DNA from: Strigamia acuminata
Lineage: Eukaryota; Arthropoda; Chilopoda; Geophilomorpha; Linotaeniidae
Direction of reading: 5' to 3'
Assembly: GCA_949358305.1 (NCBI GenBank)
Contig: OX442317.1
Span: forward strand, 12,776,186-12,840,185
Length of the DNA: 64,000 nt
Positions 13,069-25,106 of this stretch are shown here, piece after piece (position 1 is the first letter of the stretch; every line of letters begins with the position of its first letter). Made by a program: the position numbers and the translations under genes. The notes under the pieces were generated by a model, which was given only the letters and a program-made list of their open reading frames with translations, was not told the DNA's origin and made no database searches.

Positions 13069-16000
13069 TCAATCAAGTTCAAGGGCTCTAATATGCCTTA
13101 CAGAACGACGCAACTCTCTTCCATCGGGAAGCACAACACTGACGATGCGAATTAGTCCATCATCACCAGGAAAAACTTGTTTTATTCTGGCAAGAGGCCA
13201 AAAGTAAGGGTTGGTTCCCATCTTTTCAAGAAGAACAATCTGATCAATTTTGGGGTTTTGAAAAGATTTATCTCCTTTAGTCTCATAAAAGTTTCTTAAC
13301 TGCATCAAGTAACTGTGTTTCCATATACTCCAAAAATCCCAAATGAACTGTCTTCTTTTCTTGTCGAGTTTTCGAAGGTCACTTTTCTTGATTGCATTCA
13401 AGGTCTTGTTGATCATGTATTTCGGCATACCTCCCGTTAAAAAGTTTTCAGGTGAAAGGATTCTGCCGCCGTCTATATTTTCGTGTACATACGACAAAGG
13501 TCGTGAATTCAACACGGAGCTGATCTCAAGAACCAAGGTTTGTAAATTTTCTAAATCCACAGTGTGTCTCAATAAAGTTTTCCGCAATTTATCCTTTACT
13601 GAACGGACTAGTCTCTCCCAAGCTCCTCCCATCCACGGTGAGAGCGGAGGAATAAATGTCCATACAATCCTTTTCTCAGACAGAAATGTTTTTATGTCCG
13701 AACGGCCAATCAGTTTTCCCCATGACTGAATTTGTGTACTTCCTTTTTCAAAGGTTTTACTGTTGTCCGAGAAGACTTTTGCTGGACAACCGTAACGAGC
13801 ACAAAATCTTCTGAATGCCAATAAGAATTTCTCAGTGGATAAATCTTCGGACACTTCGAGATGTAAACTTCGTGTAACCATACAAGTGAATAATAAAATG
13901 TATGTTTTCTTCAATCGTTTTTTGTCCTTTCCCACAAAAATAGGTCCTAAATGATCGATTCCGGTGTGTTGAAAAGGAGCTGCTGGGGTTACTCTTTCTT
14001 TCGGTAATTCTCCAGTAGACGGATTATTTCTTGCAAGTTTAGTCCTTCTGCAAACGGAACATTCTCTTATCACAGTCTGAATGGTCCTGCGTCCTCGGAG
14101 AACCCAAAATTTCTCACGAATTCGGTAAAGTGTTTCACTCAAATCTCCATGCATGAGATCAAGATGAGTCTTGCGAATAATTAATCTAGTTACCCAACTT
14201 TCGTTATGCAAAAGAATCGGGTATTTTTCGTCAAACGAAAGCAAAGACAATCTCAGTCTGCTGCGCAAACGTAAAAGTCCATCCTCATCTAAGAAATATT
14301 CAAAATTTTTCAAAGGGGAGTATCTCTCAACTTCAGTCTTGTTTCTCACAGCTTCGATCTCTTCTCGAAAGTAGATTTCTTGTGAAAATTGAAGAATCCT
14401 AATTTGACTGGATTCCATTTCGCGTTGCGCGAGATCTTCGCCGCGAAAACGATGAGATTTCCAGCGCAAAATGTACGAAAATACTCTAACTAGACGGTTG
14501 AAGTTGCGATATCTTTTGAAAAATTTGCTTATAAATGTCTCTTTGACTTGAACATTCATAACCACAATTCTTTTTTCTTCTTCGGGTAGTTTTTCTTGCA
14601 CGACCTCGACTTTTTCGATTTTAGAAACGTCCACGCCGTTCCACCAAAGTTTATTTGTCATTAATGTTTTTGCATCGTGTGGTCGTGTAAGTAGATCTGC
14701 AGGATTGAACTCTGTCGGAATATGTGACCATTGGCTTGCGTCAGACGATGAAACAATTTCCTGAACGCGGTTAGAAACATAAGGCTTCCACTCATTTTTC
14801 TTCGAATTTATCCAAGCCAAAGTTATGGTGGAATCAGAAAAATATTGAATGGTTTTGATTGGATAACCTGGCAGAAAGTTATTTGTCAAATACTGACACA
14901 TCCGTACACCAACGACCGCAGCAGTTAATTCAAGTCTAGGCAAGGTAATCTTTTTTGCAGGGGCTAGTCTACATTTGCTGAGTAGCAAAGTTCTTTTTCC
15001 TTTGTTGTTGACGATGAAAATTGCACATCCAAAGGCTTTAGTGCTGGCATCACAGAAAACTTCAATACTCAACTCTTCATTAGAATAGGTTTCTAACCAT
15101 CGAGGTACCTTATAGCCTTTTAATTTCTGGATGTCTCGACTCCATTCGTCAATCTCTTGCTTTTCTGAGTCCGAAATTCTTCCGTCCCAGTTCTTTGTAC
15201 GTAGACAAATGTCTTGAAGAAGGAGTCTCATTTTCAAAACGACTGGAGAAATGAGTCCCATCGGGTCGAAAATAGAGGCTACCAAAGAGAGAACTTCACG
15301 TCTTGTGTTCGAAATAATGTCCATTTGTGTAATCCTGAACATGAGGACGTCTTCTTGCGTGTCCCATAAGATTCCAAGCATTTTTATCACTCCCTGTTCA
15401 CAGAATTCGTCACTTCTCATGTGAAATCCCTTTTCTTTGATGTCATTGAAAACCTTTTCATTGGCTGTCGCCCATTTAACAAGTGAGAGTTTCCCGTCAT
15501 CCAAAATCATTTTTAATTCTTCACAATGCTTTGTTGTGTCTGTCGTGTGATCACCTCCAGAAGTTAAATCATCCATGTATATCCCGGCGTCCAGTGCATC
15601 AACTTCTTTCGGATGTGTCTCCTTGTATTGATCAGCTTGTTTCCGAATTGTTGCGCACAGGAGAAAAGGAGAGGAAATAACTCCAAATGGTACGACTATC
15701 ATCCTCAAAATCATAATATTATTCCACAAATTTCTCCACGAATAGGGGTTCTTGAAATATTGCCTCGAGACCCACAAAAAACGCAGAAAGTTCCTATGTG
15801 TGGGGTTTATCATTACTTGGAGGAATGCTTGTTTAATGTCAGCAATGATTGGAATGCAATACAATCTGAATCTGACCATCACCAATATCAAATCTGGATT
15901 CAAAGATGGTCCAGGAAAAAGGCAGTCATTTAATGAGCGTTTTCCTTTTTTCGCAGACGACGCATTGAATACGACTCTGAATTTCGTTGTTTCCCGGTCC

Positions 16001-18321
16001 TCTTTGATCACTGGATGATGTGGAATGTTATATATTCCTTTCTTTAGGAACCGGTCTTCAGTTGGAACTTCCTCAGCGTGGTTTTCTTCAATGTACTGCC
16101 ACATTGAGTCGTCATATCGCTTCTTATAATCGTCATTTGAGTCGATTCTCTTCAATGTGTTGGCTAATTGGTTAAGTGCGAGCTCCCAGTTTGAGTCCAA
16201 GTCAGTTTCTTGTCCATTAAAAGGCAGCATCACCTCGTATCTTCCGTCATCGAGACGTTTTGTCGTGGCTTCAAATCGATCTCTTGTGAAATCGGATTCT
16301 TTTTCACCAGCATTAATCCCAATTGCCTCTAAATTCCAAAGTTTGTCCAATTGTTCATGGATTTCTATGTTGCAAGTATTACAACATGAAGTCAAATCAG
16401 CTTCATCTTCGAATAAATCCGTATTTCCGGCTGCTCCGATAAGCACCCATCCAAATAACGTATTTATGAGTCCAAGATCGTCGTTGATTTTCTTTTTGCC
16501 ATCTTTAATGACTTTCCACCAGGCATCAACTCCCAAAAGAATGTCTATTTGAGATGTCTTGGCTGGCAGATCTTCGGCAAGTTCAAGATTAAGCTTCTTC
16601 ACCTTTTCTATTACCGATGCATTCAAAATGCCCTGCACTTTCGGCAAATTTTCCACTGAAAGCATTGATAATTTGAAGTTTTGTGCGTCATTCTTGCTTT
16701 GAAGAGTAACGTTGTATACGTCGTAATCAGTGGCAGCAGGCATAGAATCGTTGAACCGTTGTGTGGTCGCAGAAATACTGCCGCACTTCTTCAGTTTTAG
16801 TCGGTTCACCAGTTCAGTTGTAATGAATGACCGATGGCTACCCGGGTCAATCATGCCTCTGATGTGGTGTGAACCTCCAGATTTGGTTTTGAGGTCAGCA
16901 ACAAAAATCATAAGTTGAAGAGAAGTGGATATCGCGCACGAGACGTGTGTGGTCACTTGCGACTCCTTGGGTTTCTCTGTCGGACTTGGAGAATTGTTCA
17001 CCTCAGACTTCTTACAAATGGTTGAATGATGTCTTCCGCCACAATGCTTGCAGGAAAACTTCACTTTGCAGTCACCAACGCGATGACCTGTTCGAAAACA
17101 ATTAAAGCAAAGTCTGTTTTTCTTTATCAATTCAATCTTTGCATTGATTTCGAACTCCTTTTTGCAAGAACCGCTCAAATGGTCTTCTTGACAAAAAATG
17201 CACTTGAGTGCCTTGGAATTCGCAGACTTGTTCTCTTGTCTCGACTCTGTCTTCACTTTGGAGCTTGAAGACGATTTTGAGTCTTGCGTCGCGGTGCAAG
17301 TCGTCATGGATCCTTTAACTTTAGCCTTTTCAACTTCAGACTTTTCCTTCTTTGCTTTTTCAGATGGAGAAACAGCTTCAGTGCGTTCTGCCATAGCTAC
17401 TTCCTTTTGAAAAAAGTCAAGCAAAGTCAAAATGTTCTTGCAAGACAGTCCATGGACTTGGTAAAAACGCAAAGTCATTGGAGCAGGAAACTTGCTAAGA
17501 ATGTCCGGCATCAGAAATGCACCAGATGTCCGTACAGGAATCTTCAGTTGCTCAAGAAGTCGTATTGTTGAAGAAATTTTCGTCAAATTTGCTTTCAACA
17601 CCTTTGTCGGGTATATGCTTGAAACAGTCTTCAAGTCTCGAATGGATTGGATGAGAGCCGTCTGTTGCGCATCCTCATCGCCATAGTTACGATCAAGTTC
17701 TTCCCGTGCCAAGTCATAGGATTCCTCGATCAAAGGAAAGGTGGAAATCAAAGCCGCAGCCTCACCTGTACACATAGTTTGAAGGTATTGCAACTTTTCA
17801 ACACTGCTCAGATCTGGGTCATTATGAACAGAAGTTTCAAAGTTGCTCTTAAACGTCTTGTATTTGATTATCTCCCCGTCAAACTTTACAGATTCAAGTT
17901 TGGGCAACTTGGAATTCTTGCGGAAAGAAGTCGAAGTATTCAAGGATGTATTTGCACCGGAAACTGTAGACATGTTGAGTCTTCCTCCAAGGGTTGGAAG
18001 AGACCGCTTTGAAACCTCCCACCTTCTTCGGAGAAGTTCCACTCTCGTTTGTGATGATTCCAGTTTCTCGACACTCTCAAGGTAAAACGCGTGCTCACAG
18101 TAGACTTGAAGCTCGTTCAGGCCATTTACAACGCGTGTCTCTTTCAGATTTGCAGTAAGCAGAAGCGCTTCTAACTCTCCTGGATCGCTCGTCTTCTCCG
18201 ACAAAGACAGCAAGTCGTTGAGAGATGAAAGTTGTGCTTCCCACCTGGTCTCTAGTATTTCAATTTGCTCCACAGTGAGTAAATCGCGTTCGGAAGTTTC
18301 TGTATCTCTATCTCTCTCCAT
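13069..18321 (-). CDS. E2 BEL/Pao Gag-Pol polyprotein (1750 aa)
   Basis: One open frame from ATG at 18321 (G at -3 and +4) encodes all functions of a BEL/Pao element. The Gag-like region is at about residues 20-330. Three zinc knuckles follow at 374-386, 405-418 and 424-436. The A17-type aspartic protease has DPGS at 492-495. The reverse transcriptase has a first catalytic Asp at 828 (ADIKQAF) and YMDD at 915-918. RNase H has D1091, E1131, D1163 and D1209. Integrase has an HHCC zinc site (H1386, H1391, C1421, C1424) and the DDE triad D1456, D1519 and E1569. Every catalytic residue expected is present and there is no stop or frameshift. By family knowledge the protein acts in cytoplasmic virus-like particles and then inserts cDNA in the nucleus. 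It is a credible source of enzymes for the non-coding neighbours E1 and E5. Confidence 0.97.
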   Translation of the reverse strand: MERDRDTETSERDLLTVEQIEILETRWEAQLSSLNDLLSLSEKTSDPGELEALLLTANLKETRVVNGLNELQVYCEHAFYLESVEKLESSQTRVELLRRRWEVSKRSLPTLGGRLNMSTVSGANTSLNTSTSFRKNSKLPKLESVKFDGEIIKYKTFKSNFETSVHNDPDLSSVEKLQYLQTMCTGEAAALISTFPLIEESYDLAREELDRNYGDEDAQQTALIQSIRDLKTVSSIYPTKVLKANLTKISSTIRLLEQLKIPVRTSGAFLMPDILSKFPAPMTLRFYQVHGLSCKNILTLLDFFQKEVAMAERTEAVSPSEKAKKEKSEVEKAKVKGSMTTCTATQDSKSSSSSKVKTESRQENKSANSKALKCIFCQEDHLSGSCKKEFEINAKIELIKKNRLCFNCFRTGHRVGDCKVKFSCKHCGGRHHSTICKKSEVNNSPSPTEKPKESQVTTHVSCAISTSLQLMIFVADLKTKSGGSHHIRGMIDPGSHRSFITTELVNRLKLKKCGSISATTQRFNDSMPAATDYDVYNVTLQSKNDAQNFKLSMLSVENLPKVQGILNASVIEKVKKLNLELAEDLPAKTSQIDILLGVDAWWKVIKDGKKKINDDLGLINTLFGWVLIGAAGNTDLFEDEADLTSCCNTCNIEIHEQLDKLWNLEAIGINAGEKESDFTRDRFEATTKRLDDGRYEVMLPFNGQETDLDSNWELALNQLANTLKRIDSNDDYKKRYDDSMWQYIEENHAEEVPTEDRFLKKGIYNIPHHPVIKEDRETTKFRVVFNASSAKKGKRSLNDCLFPGPSLNPDLILVMVRFRLYCIPIIADIKQAFLQVMINPTHRNFLRFLWVSRQYFKNPYSWRNLWNNIMILRMIVVPFGVISSPFLLCATIRKQADQYKETHPKEVDALDAGIYMDDLTSGGDHTTDTTKHCEELKMILDDGKLSLVKWATANEKVFNDIKEKGFHMRSDEFCEQGVIKMLGILWDTQEDVLMFRITQMDIISNTRREVLSLVASIFDPMGLISPVVLKMRLLLQDICLRTKNWDGRISDSEKQEIDEWSRDIQKLKGYKVPRWLETYSNEELSIEVFCDASTKAFGCAIFIVNNKGKRTLLLSKCRLAPAKKITLPRLELTAAVVGVRMCQYLTNNFLPGYPIKTIQYFSDSTITLAWINSKKNEWKPYVSNRVQEIVSSSDASQWSHIPTEFNPADLLTRPHDAKTLMTNKLWWNGVDVSKIEKVEVVQEKLPEEEKRIVVMNVQVKETFISKFFKRYRNFNRLVRVFSYILRWKSHRFRGEDLAQREMESSQIRILQFSQEIYFREEIEAVRNKTEVERYSPLKNFEYFLDEDGLLRLRSRLRLSLLSFDEKYPILLHNESWVTRLIIRKTHLDLMHGDLSETLYRIREKFWVLRGRRTIQTVIRECSVCRRTKLARNNPSTGELPKERVTPAAPFQHTGIDHLGPIFVGKDKKRLKKTYILLFTCMVTRSLHLEVSEDLSTEKFLLAFRRFCARYGCPAKVFSDNSKTFEKGSTQIQSWGKLIGRSDIKTFLSEKRIVWTFIPPLSPWMGGAWERLVRSVKDKLRKTLLRHTVDLENLQTLVLEISSVLNSRPLSYVHENIDGGRILSPENFLTGGMPKYMINKTLNAIKKSDLRKLDKKRRQFIWDFWSIWKHSYLMQLRNFYETKGDKSFQNPKIDQIVLLEKMGTNPYFWPLARIKQVFPGDDGLIRIVSVVLPDGRELRRSVRHIRALELD

Positions 18322-18525
18322 CTCAAATTCACGGCTGTAAATTATGAAACAGAAGATAATATTTTGAACAACAAAACACTTCGCTTTAAACTTAAAAAGA
18401 ATATAACTGAAACTTTATACTTGAAAAGAATAAAATTCACAATCATTCACTTTAAAAGAACAGAATTTTTCAAAGTTTTCTTGCCCAAACGACAAAAAAC
18501 CTTGAAAATGCACAAGAATATCGAG

Positions 18526-18553
18526 TGTTTTAGCAATCAAGGATGCTAAAACA
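18526..18553. promoter_or_regulatory. Perfect 10-bp stem-loop in the E2 leader
   Basis: TGTTTTAGCA and TGCTAAAACA are exact complements separated by 8 nt. The hairpin sits about 205 nt upstream of the Gag start. Its position suggests a packaging, dimerisation or translation element, which is inference. Confidence 0.65.
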
Positions 18554-19056
18554 AACGAGCGACCTTGATCACGTATTAAAAGCGTGACTCAAAAAGTCCT
18601 ACACAAGTTTGAATTATTTCTGCGGTTCGTACGGAACGAATCTCGCTAGAAAATCACTATCAGATTCACGATAATAACTGACAGCTCTTGCAATGAGAGA
18701 CTGACCAGTTTCTAACTCCAAAAAATCTAAATCTCCCCTGGTTAAGCCAGTTATATGGAGATGCATGCACAAAATCAAGAGAACACTTGAGAAATTCACA
18801 ATAAAATACACTTTCAGTGAACTTTCCCTCAAAACTAGCTTAGGAAACAGCAAAAACAGCTTTGAAATACCCAATACAATACCCTCATGCAACCAAAATC
18901 TTAAAAATACAAGCACTGAATGCAAAACACAAGAATAAGCAATTATTTCAGGGGCAAATCGGCTTTCCAGCACAGCGCGTTGTGTAATCCAAGATGGCGA
19001 CCGAAGAATCTCGTTGCTTGCACAGAAATGTTCGTGATCGACGCCAAATAAATCCC

Positions 19057-19065
19057 CGTTGTGGC
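19057..19065 (-). promoter_or_regulatory. Putative second tRNA-His contact site in E2
   Basis: The sense strand reads GCCACAACG, the exact complement of the anticodon-loop sequence CGUUGUGGC of tRNA-His as I recall it. It lies about 150 nt downstream of the primer site. The other BEL-like elements here carry a related motif. Confidence 0.5.
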
Positions 19066-19191
19066 TGTTGCCACGTTGAACGACGACCATTCTAGCAGAC
19101 GACGACTCACAGACGTAATTTCCGTCAATCGCACCAGACGCACGGTTGAACGTATCAAATGATGAACCGGAAAAAACTCACAAGAAGCAGA

Positions 19192-19214
19192 CGAAATCCT
19201 GGTCACGTGCACCA
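19192..19214 (-). promoter_or_regulatory. E2 primer-binding site (tRNA-His-like)
   Basis: The sense strand starts TGGTGCACGTGACCAGGATT, 15 nt downstream of the 5' LTR. With one extra base it matches the complement of the 3' end of an arthropod-type tRNA-His (…CCTGGTCACGGCACCA, recalled). Confidence 0.7.
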
Positions 19215-19229
19215 AAAATTCTTATTCGA

Positions 19230-20699
19230 TGTTGCGGTCAGTCAACAGGAACAGAGAAGAACTGAGATGTGGCGATTCGAAACTCCCGCCAACAAACTCA
19301 AACGATCGTATAGTGAAATTCGTACGTATACCGTGTTGAAATGCACTTGATTCGCCTCAAAATCTCCTGTTACATGAAGGTTTAACTGTTGGAAACACTT
19401 TTGCATGGTATCCAAGTGTTTGCTGATCCATTGGCCAGTCTGGGAAAAATGGTTTTCTACTCAGGACACATTGGAAATGGGTCAAAAGCAGAAAAGGTAA
19501 GAGTTAACATTAACACGACTATTTTAATCAAATATAAAAATGGCAACTCAATAATTACACATTATAATAGGATGGCACACGCCAAACCAATTGTTGGCAA
19601 ATTACAATAAAGAAATACTCCGTTGACATGGAAACGGAGGAAATGCAATTTCAAGCAAAGACAACAAATTACGAGAAATGTACTAAAAATAATGTGTAAT
19701 AACTCAAAATGAGCACAAAAAACTCAGGAATAATAAAGTCTATCGTAACAACAAGATTCGTTAATCAAAACAATGAGAAAACAGCGAAAACAGTGATCGC
19801 TAGGCAGACAATTGGGCCTAACCAATCAAAGACAAGCAAAATGACATAATCATCAAGTTTGAATTCAAAGTCACACACAAAACCAAATAAGTAAAGATTT
19901 TGCATTGAAATACACTAAAACTAAATAGTACAAACACCAATTGAGATATAAAAACAAAACGACATGAAAGATTTACAAATCATCGGCAAAATCCAACATG
20001 GCGTCCGGTAAACACTACATTGGCGGCAAAACACAAGGTTTGAATTTCAACACAAGAAATAACTTATGTAAACACTTTGGAATAAGTAAATAAGTTCAGG
20101 AAATGTAATTTCCCGCAAACAAGACACGTTTTAATGAAAGAACACTTGAAATCAACCGCAAACCGAACGAAACGATCTTGGACGGCAACGCACATGCGGG
20201 GTCCGTCACGATCGCTCGTAGCAGAAAAACGGCTGTTCCGGGACGAAATTAGAGTGCACGAATCAACAGATCACCCCCAAATTAGTCTAAAACAATGTCA
20301 AAAACAATTCTAACCATCAAAATTCCGTCCAAACGGAAGGTTAGAAGTTTGAACAAAAACCGAACTAGAACTTGAAATATGACGTCACGTCAATAACACT
20401 AGTGAACTGTTTAACGACAAATGCACCAAATTTCACCCGAAATCACACAAATTGATAGAAAATGAATAAAGTAACACAAAATCACGCAATAAACACTAGA
20501 AATAAATGCAATAAACAATGGAATATCACATTTCATCAAACATCAGTATCTGAAAGCACTAAAAACATTTTAATAATGCAAAAATCCTTTAAATAAAAAC
20601 TGAAATGTTATGCAAAATAAAACACACTTTGGAAACATTTATTCAGACACAAATTGGCAATAAAAGTAGTTTCTAAATTATTCCACGTTGTTTGCAACA
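19230..20699 (-). repeat. E2 5' LTR (1470 bp)
   Basis: This direct copy of 11541-13010 has the same length and no difference seen by eye. Its right edge is followed by the cccc target duplication and then E1 internal sequence. Confidence 0.95.
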
Positions 20700-22240
20700 C
20701 CCCCAGTCTAACTACACCTGAAAAATCAAGAAAACTGTGCTCACTTTTTAAAAAACAGTTACCTGTTGACATTGCAGAAAACGAAACCCCTCCCTTAGTG
20801 AAATCTTCATTCAAACCTCTCTAGAACTCTCACAACGAGAAGCGGCCACTTAAATTTAAGACAAGTAACTTCAATCGTGCCCCACCCGACTAGTAGTACA
20901 AAATCTTTTCTCAATTTTTTTTTTCCACTACAAGCAGGGCTCTGCTAAACTAACACAAGACAAGCCAAAAATTTGAATCTAAGAGCGCACAACACATAAT
21001 TCCTTTTTTTAACGAAAAACTAGGGGTATCCCCTGACACCGCGAATTATCCTCAATGCTTTCTCCTCATTCGACCTTCTCTCTGGCTAACATCTCAGCTA
21101 AACCTTCCTTCCTATCATAACCCATTTTCCTCCCGACAGAAGAAGAATGCTGCCACGGCGTTTAAACCACTAATGCCGGAGCCAGAAAAGGTCGAAAAAA
21201 AACAACATCTGTGAATTTCTTTGTGAGAGAAACCCACCTTTTAAAGGTATAAACTATGAATTAACTAACCTTTGACTAACTAGGCTTTTATCTCAGAAGA
21301 CTTCCGCGAGTATCTGATACGCCACTAACCTCAACCCCATGGTCGTGTGACCGTCAGACTCGTCGCAAAAAGCTCCGAAATCAAACACTAACAAAAAAGG
21401 CTAATTACTAATTTCTACTATATCGTCGCCTCTACGTTCTCCTATTGGAAGCTAGCCCAAGGGGACTCGAAATCACGACTTACTCTTCATTTCTAACCTC
21501 TGCCCTTTTCTCTCATGAACCCCAAAAAAACTTGTGCACCTGTGTTCAGCCAAAAACACTTGTGCTTCTCTGCTCAAAACTTTGGGTAGGAGGGGGCGTG
21601 AAAACAAGTTGCGATCCACTCAACTTTGATCGCACATCTCCCAATGCTTGACGCATCTGACGAATTAACTGACTCAATCTCATGCATAGGCAAAAAGAAA
21701 CCCGGATCCAAAGGAGGAGAAGACTTCCTTGCACAATCTAAGTACCAAGGCAAAGTTTACTGCCCATCTCGGACGAGCAATGGACAAGACCGAAAGTTGA
21801 ACAGTGCTCAGAAGCTCAGGAGAACGTGAGCAACAGGAATTAAAGTATGGTGATGAAGTTCACCCTCTAAAACCGATTAGCTCCTCGTGTATTGGGTCCA
21901 ATAACACGAGTGTCCACCAGAGAACCGACACGCCCAAAAAACAGTTCCGTTCCATCTCCCGCGAGACCGAAACCATGCCCCGACTGACGAGGACCCTCAA
22001 GAACTTTACCCCATGCACCTTGAGTAAGTATACGAAACTAAACCAAAAAAAAAACGCGTGGCTCTGCCTAAAAAAGAAAAGAATATAGAATCCCTGGCCC
22101 TTTCTCACATCAAGGTTGTTGGACTCGCACCTTGTCACTAAGGGCGAGTGTACCCTGTCCTAGAACAACCGAGAAAGTGAAAGAACTCTGCTTCTGGGCT
22201 CCTAACCTTTCACTAACCCTAATGCTTGCACAAAAGTGCT

Positions 22241-22440
22241 TGCTTAAGCCTGATAGACTAAACTATCAATCGCTTAAGAACCTCTAATTCGCTTAAGCCT
22301 GACGGACTTAACTATCATCCGCTTAAAAAACCTCTTATTCGCTTAAGCCTGACGGACTGAACTATCATCCGCTTAAGACCATCTAATTGCTTAAGCCTGA
22401 CTGACTTAACTATCATCCGCTTAAGACTCTCTAAATGCTT
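22241..22440. repeat. Minisatellite in E1, about 50-bp unit, four copies
   Basis: Units contain gcttaagcctgacggactta followed by actatcatccgcttaag. The E3 counterpart is at about 55681-55890. Confidence 0.85.
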
Positions 22441-22605
22441 TTTCTATGGGTTTGTTGGGCCACCGTTAACCAACTAAAACCTTTTTCTTTGGGTTTGACG
22501 GACCAACTGTTAACCGACTAAAGCCATTTTTTCCAACTCGGGGTTCGACGGACCAACTGTTAACCGACTAAAGCCCTTTTTCTATTGTTCAGTTCGACTG
22601 ACTTT
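22441..22605. repeat. Minisatellite in E1 with a GTTAAC core, three copies
   Basis: Each unit carries ggaccaactgttaaccgact or a close variant. E3 has four copies (about 55500-55680), so the copy number changed between two otherwise near-identical elements. E5 has the same core at 60625-60780. Confidence 0.85.
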
Positions 22606-25094
22606 GGTTAGCAGTGCAAAATGAACCTATGCAAGTGACCGTTAACTCAACACTCACATGTTAATGCTAATTCCCTATCCAACGCGACTCTTGTAACGAA
22701 ATCTCACATGCTTATCACGTTACACATTGCAACGTCACGAGGCAGCTTTGGGAATTTGAGGGTTGACTGACGAATGCCCCGCCCTATCGGCGTACTTCAA
22801 CAACCTCTCTTTTCTGTTTTGACAAATAAGACTTATCTCTCTTTGGCTCTTTCTAACCTTAATCCGAACCAACGGGGCTTATTGTCCTCTTTCTTCTCCT
22901 ACTGCCACTCTGACTGCAAGGCAATAGGCCTTGGCCCTTTGAACCCCAGTCCCAGAATGTATCCAAGAACTGAGTGTGGGACAACACTGGAATCCATCGT
23001 GAGTGGACTACTTAACTATGCTACAACTAAATTCCCTAAGAAACAAATTCGGAAAACTATCTTAACTTAAACCGCAGGAACAACAAGTCTTCAAAAGAGA
23101 GAGAAGTGCTGCGTTTCTTTTTCCAAAAATGAAATTCTAAAACATCCTCAAACACTACCTCTCTCGCTGGCTTTGCTGACCAACCATTGTTCCATTCGTC
23201 AACGCGGCACTCTGCTCCGCCAACCGCAAATGGCTAAGCGCCAAATGGGTGCTCGAACAAGCAGGTTAACTAATCGCACAAAAAAAACCCGAATATGTAA
23301 CTTTCTATTTCTTATAAAGACAACTTTCAATAAAAAATAAATTTAAAGACTGTTAACCTCTAATATCTAATTCTACAACTTTGGAGTCTCGAAAAATGCT
23401 CTTACAACCCTGATCTGATCAATTAAGCGCCCTTATACCCCTTCCAACCACACAATGTGCAAGGTGGAGACTGCACTTACTAACATCAATTGTCTCGAAT
23501 TTGAAAGACTGACCCTAATGGACGATCGTTTCACCCTGAACAAGCCCCAACATGCAGTAACTAACTTTCCAAAAAGGGGGGTACCCACCCAACTGATCTA
23601 CAAGCGCCCTCGCAAAGACGCTTGGTGGCTGCGAACTTAACAAGCAATTTTCCCCAAAACTCTGAACTAACTTATAACTAAAAGGTTTACACCGAGAAAA
23701 TAATGACAAACCCAGTAACGCATCCAAACTTCCTAACCAATTGTGAACGCACTAAAACAAAGGTACAACACGCTGGAAGTGGGAACATCCACAAATTCTT
23801 AGCAGTAACTTCTCAAAAACCTTTTATCACAAACGAGACTGAATGGAGGACTGATTCCTAAATTTCCGCTTTCTCTAATTAAACAGCTAGTGTGGCTTAT
23901 CTTATCTCAACCCACGCACAGGTTCTTCTGAAAAACCTCACACACTAACACCTGCTTAAACAATCAACTAAATAATACGGAAGTCCCCCAAAATACAATC
24001 AAAACGCACTCTTCCATGTGGTCAGTCCACTGAAAGGCTGGCGGACAAACACGGCGGCCATTGAGACGGGATCCCTCACCTCCACTCTCCCACGCAACCC
24101 AATATAACTGGCTGAGTGTAGTAGGGGAGAAGGAGCGACCACTCGATTGCCACAACCGAAAGAACAAGCAAACGAGCGCGGGACCGCTTCTCATCAGCCT
24201 CAAACATGGCCAATCTGCCGTCAGTCAACCTAACAGTTCACAATAGACCTGACCTCAAAACTTAATCAACTCTTAAAGCTAGAAAGAACTTCAAACACAA
24301 GCAAACAAAATTTTAGACTGAGAGAAGTGTCCAAGTGCTTACAGCCTTTCAAAATATTATAACCAAACTTATTTCAAAAATTCAGGAGCGTGGCTCTTTC
24401 TCAAATTGCTTGAGCAAGGGGACCATACTCTCAGGTCGCTCCCACGCAAAGCACCGAGTCTGCTCACACAGTAAAACGTTAAACATAACTGCCTGTATCA
24501 ACTTCAAAACCAAAAAACCAAACACCGCAAAAGCACCTGGATAAAACTCTCAATCTTAACAAACCTCTTTCTAAACTAATAAAAGCAAAGCTTGTCTTCT
24601 TTCTTTTCTGCCCTGACGGCAGGCGTCCACCTTCCCGTACGACTTGGCGTTAATGCTCAGTTGACTGGAGCGTGACTTGTCCTTTGACTTGTCTGCACCG
24701 ACCAGCAACCCGCTTGCACCGCTAACTGTCCAGCCGTCTTCATCGTCCTGATGTGCCAACCACATGATGCGACCTTGCAACCACAAGCTCCTTGAAGACA
24801 ATTGCATTGTCCCGCTCAGCTTGACTTGACTCGTACACACCACACTGACACCTCCTGGACAAGCTCAACAACAGGAAGGCAAAACTAAATTCTAACTTAA
24901 TTCAAACAGAAACTCCCCTGCTTTAAGCAGTTATATGGAGTGCAAAACTTAAACGCTAACTTAAATACAAAAAAGCACACTTCCCCTCCCCCCAGAAGGA
25001 ACACATCAAAAACCCAGAAAACAGCCCACCAAAAATACACTTTAATAACTAAAAATGTTCTTCTTCTTTCAGGCTGTAGCTGTTCAACTTGCAC

Positions 25095-25106
25095 ATTGCG
25101 TTGTGT
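25095..25106 (-). promoter_or_regulatory. Putative second tRNA-His contact site in E1
   Basis: The sense strand reads ACACAACGCAAT, about 206 nt downstream of the primer site. CACAACG is complementary to the tRNA-His anticodon loop. The 12-mer is exact in E3, E4, E5 and E7. Confidence 0.5.

Larger units (their letters stand above)
18322..19229 (-). other. E2 5' leader
   Basis: This untranslated leader lies between the 5' LTR and the Gag-Pol start. It holds the primer site (19192-19214), a motif complementary to the tRNA-His anticodon loop (19057-19065), a YY1-like AAGATGGCGACC (18991-19002) and a perfect hairpin (18526-18553). Small ORFs in it are not supported as genes. Confidence 0.8.
11541..20699 (-). 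mobile_element. E2: intact autonomous BEL/Pao retrotransposon nested in E1
   Basis: Two 1470-bp direct LTRs (11541-13010 and 19230-20699) flank a single uninterrupted Gag-Pol ORF on the minus strand. The LTRs begin TGTTGC and end GCAACA. The 4-bp target duplication is cccc (11537-11540 and 20700-20703). The LTRs look identical by eye and the ORF is open, so the insertion is young and post-dates E1. The order Gag, protease, RT, RNase H, integrase identifies BEL/Pao. Confidence 0.97.

Noticed and set aside
13343-18085. Plus-strand frames opposite the E2 Gag-Pol (and likewise opposite E4 and copia)
   Set aside because: They are shadows of the conserved minus-strand frame and carry no domain of their own.
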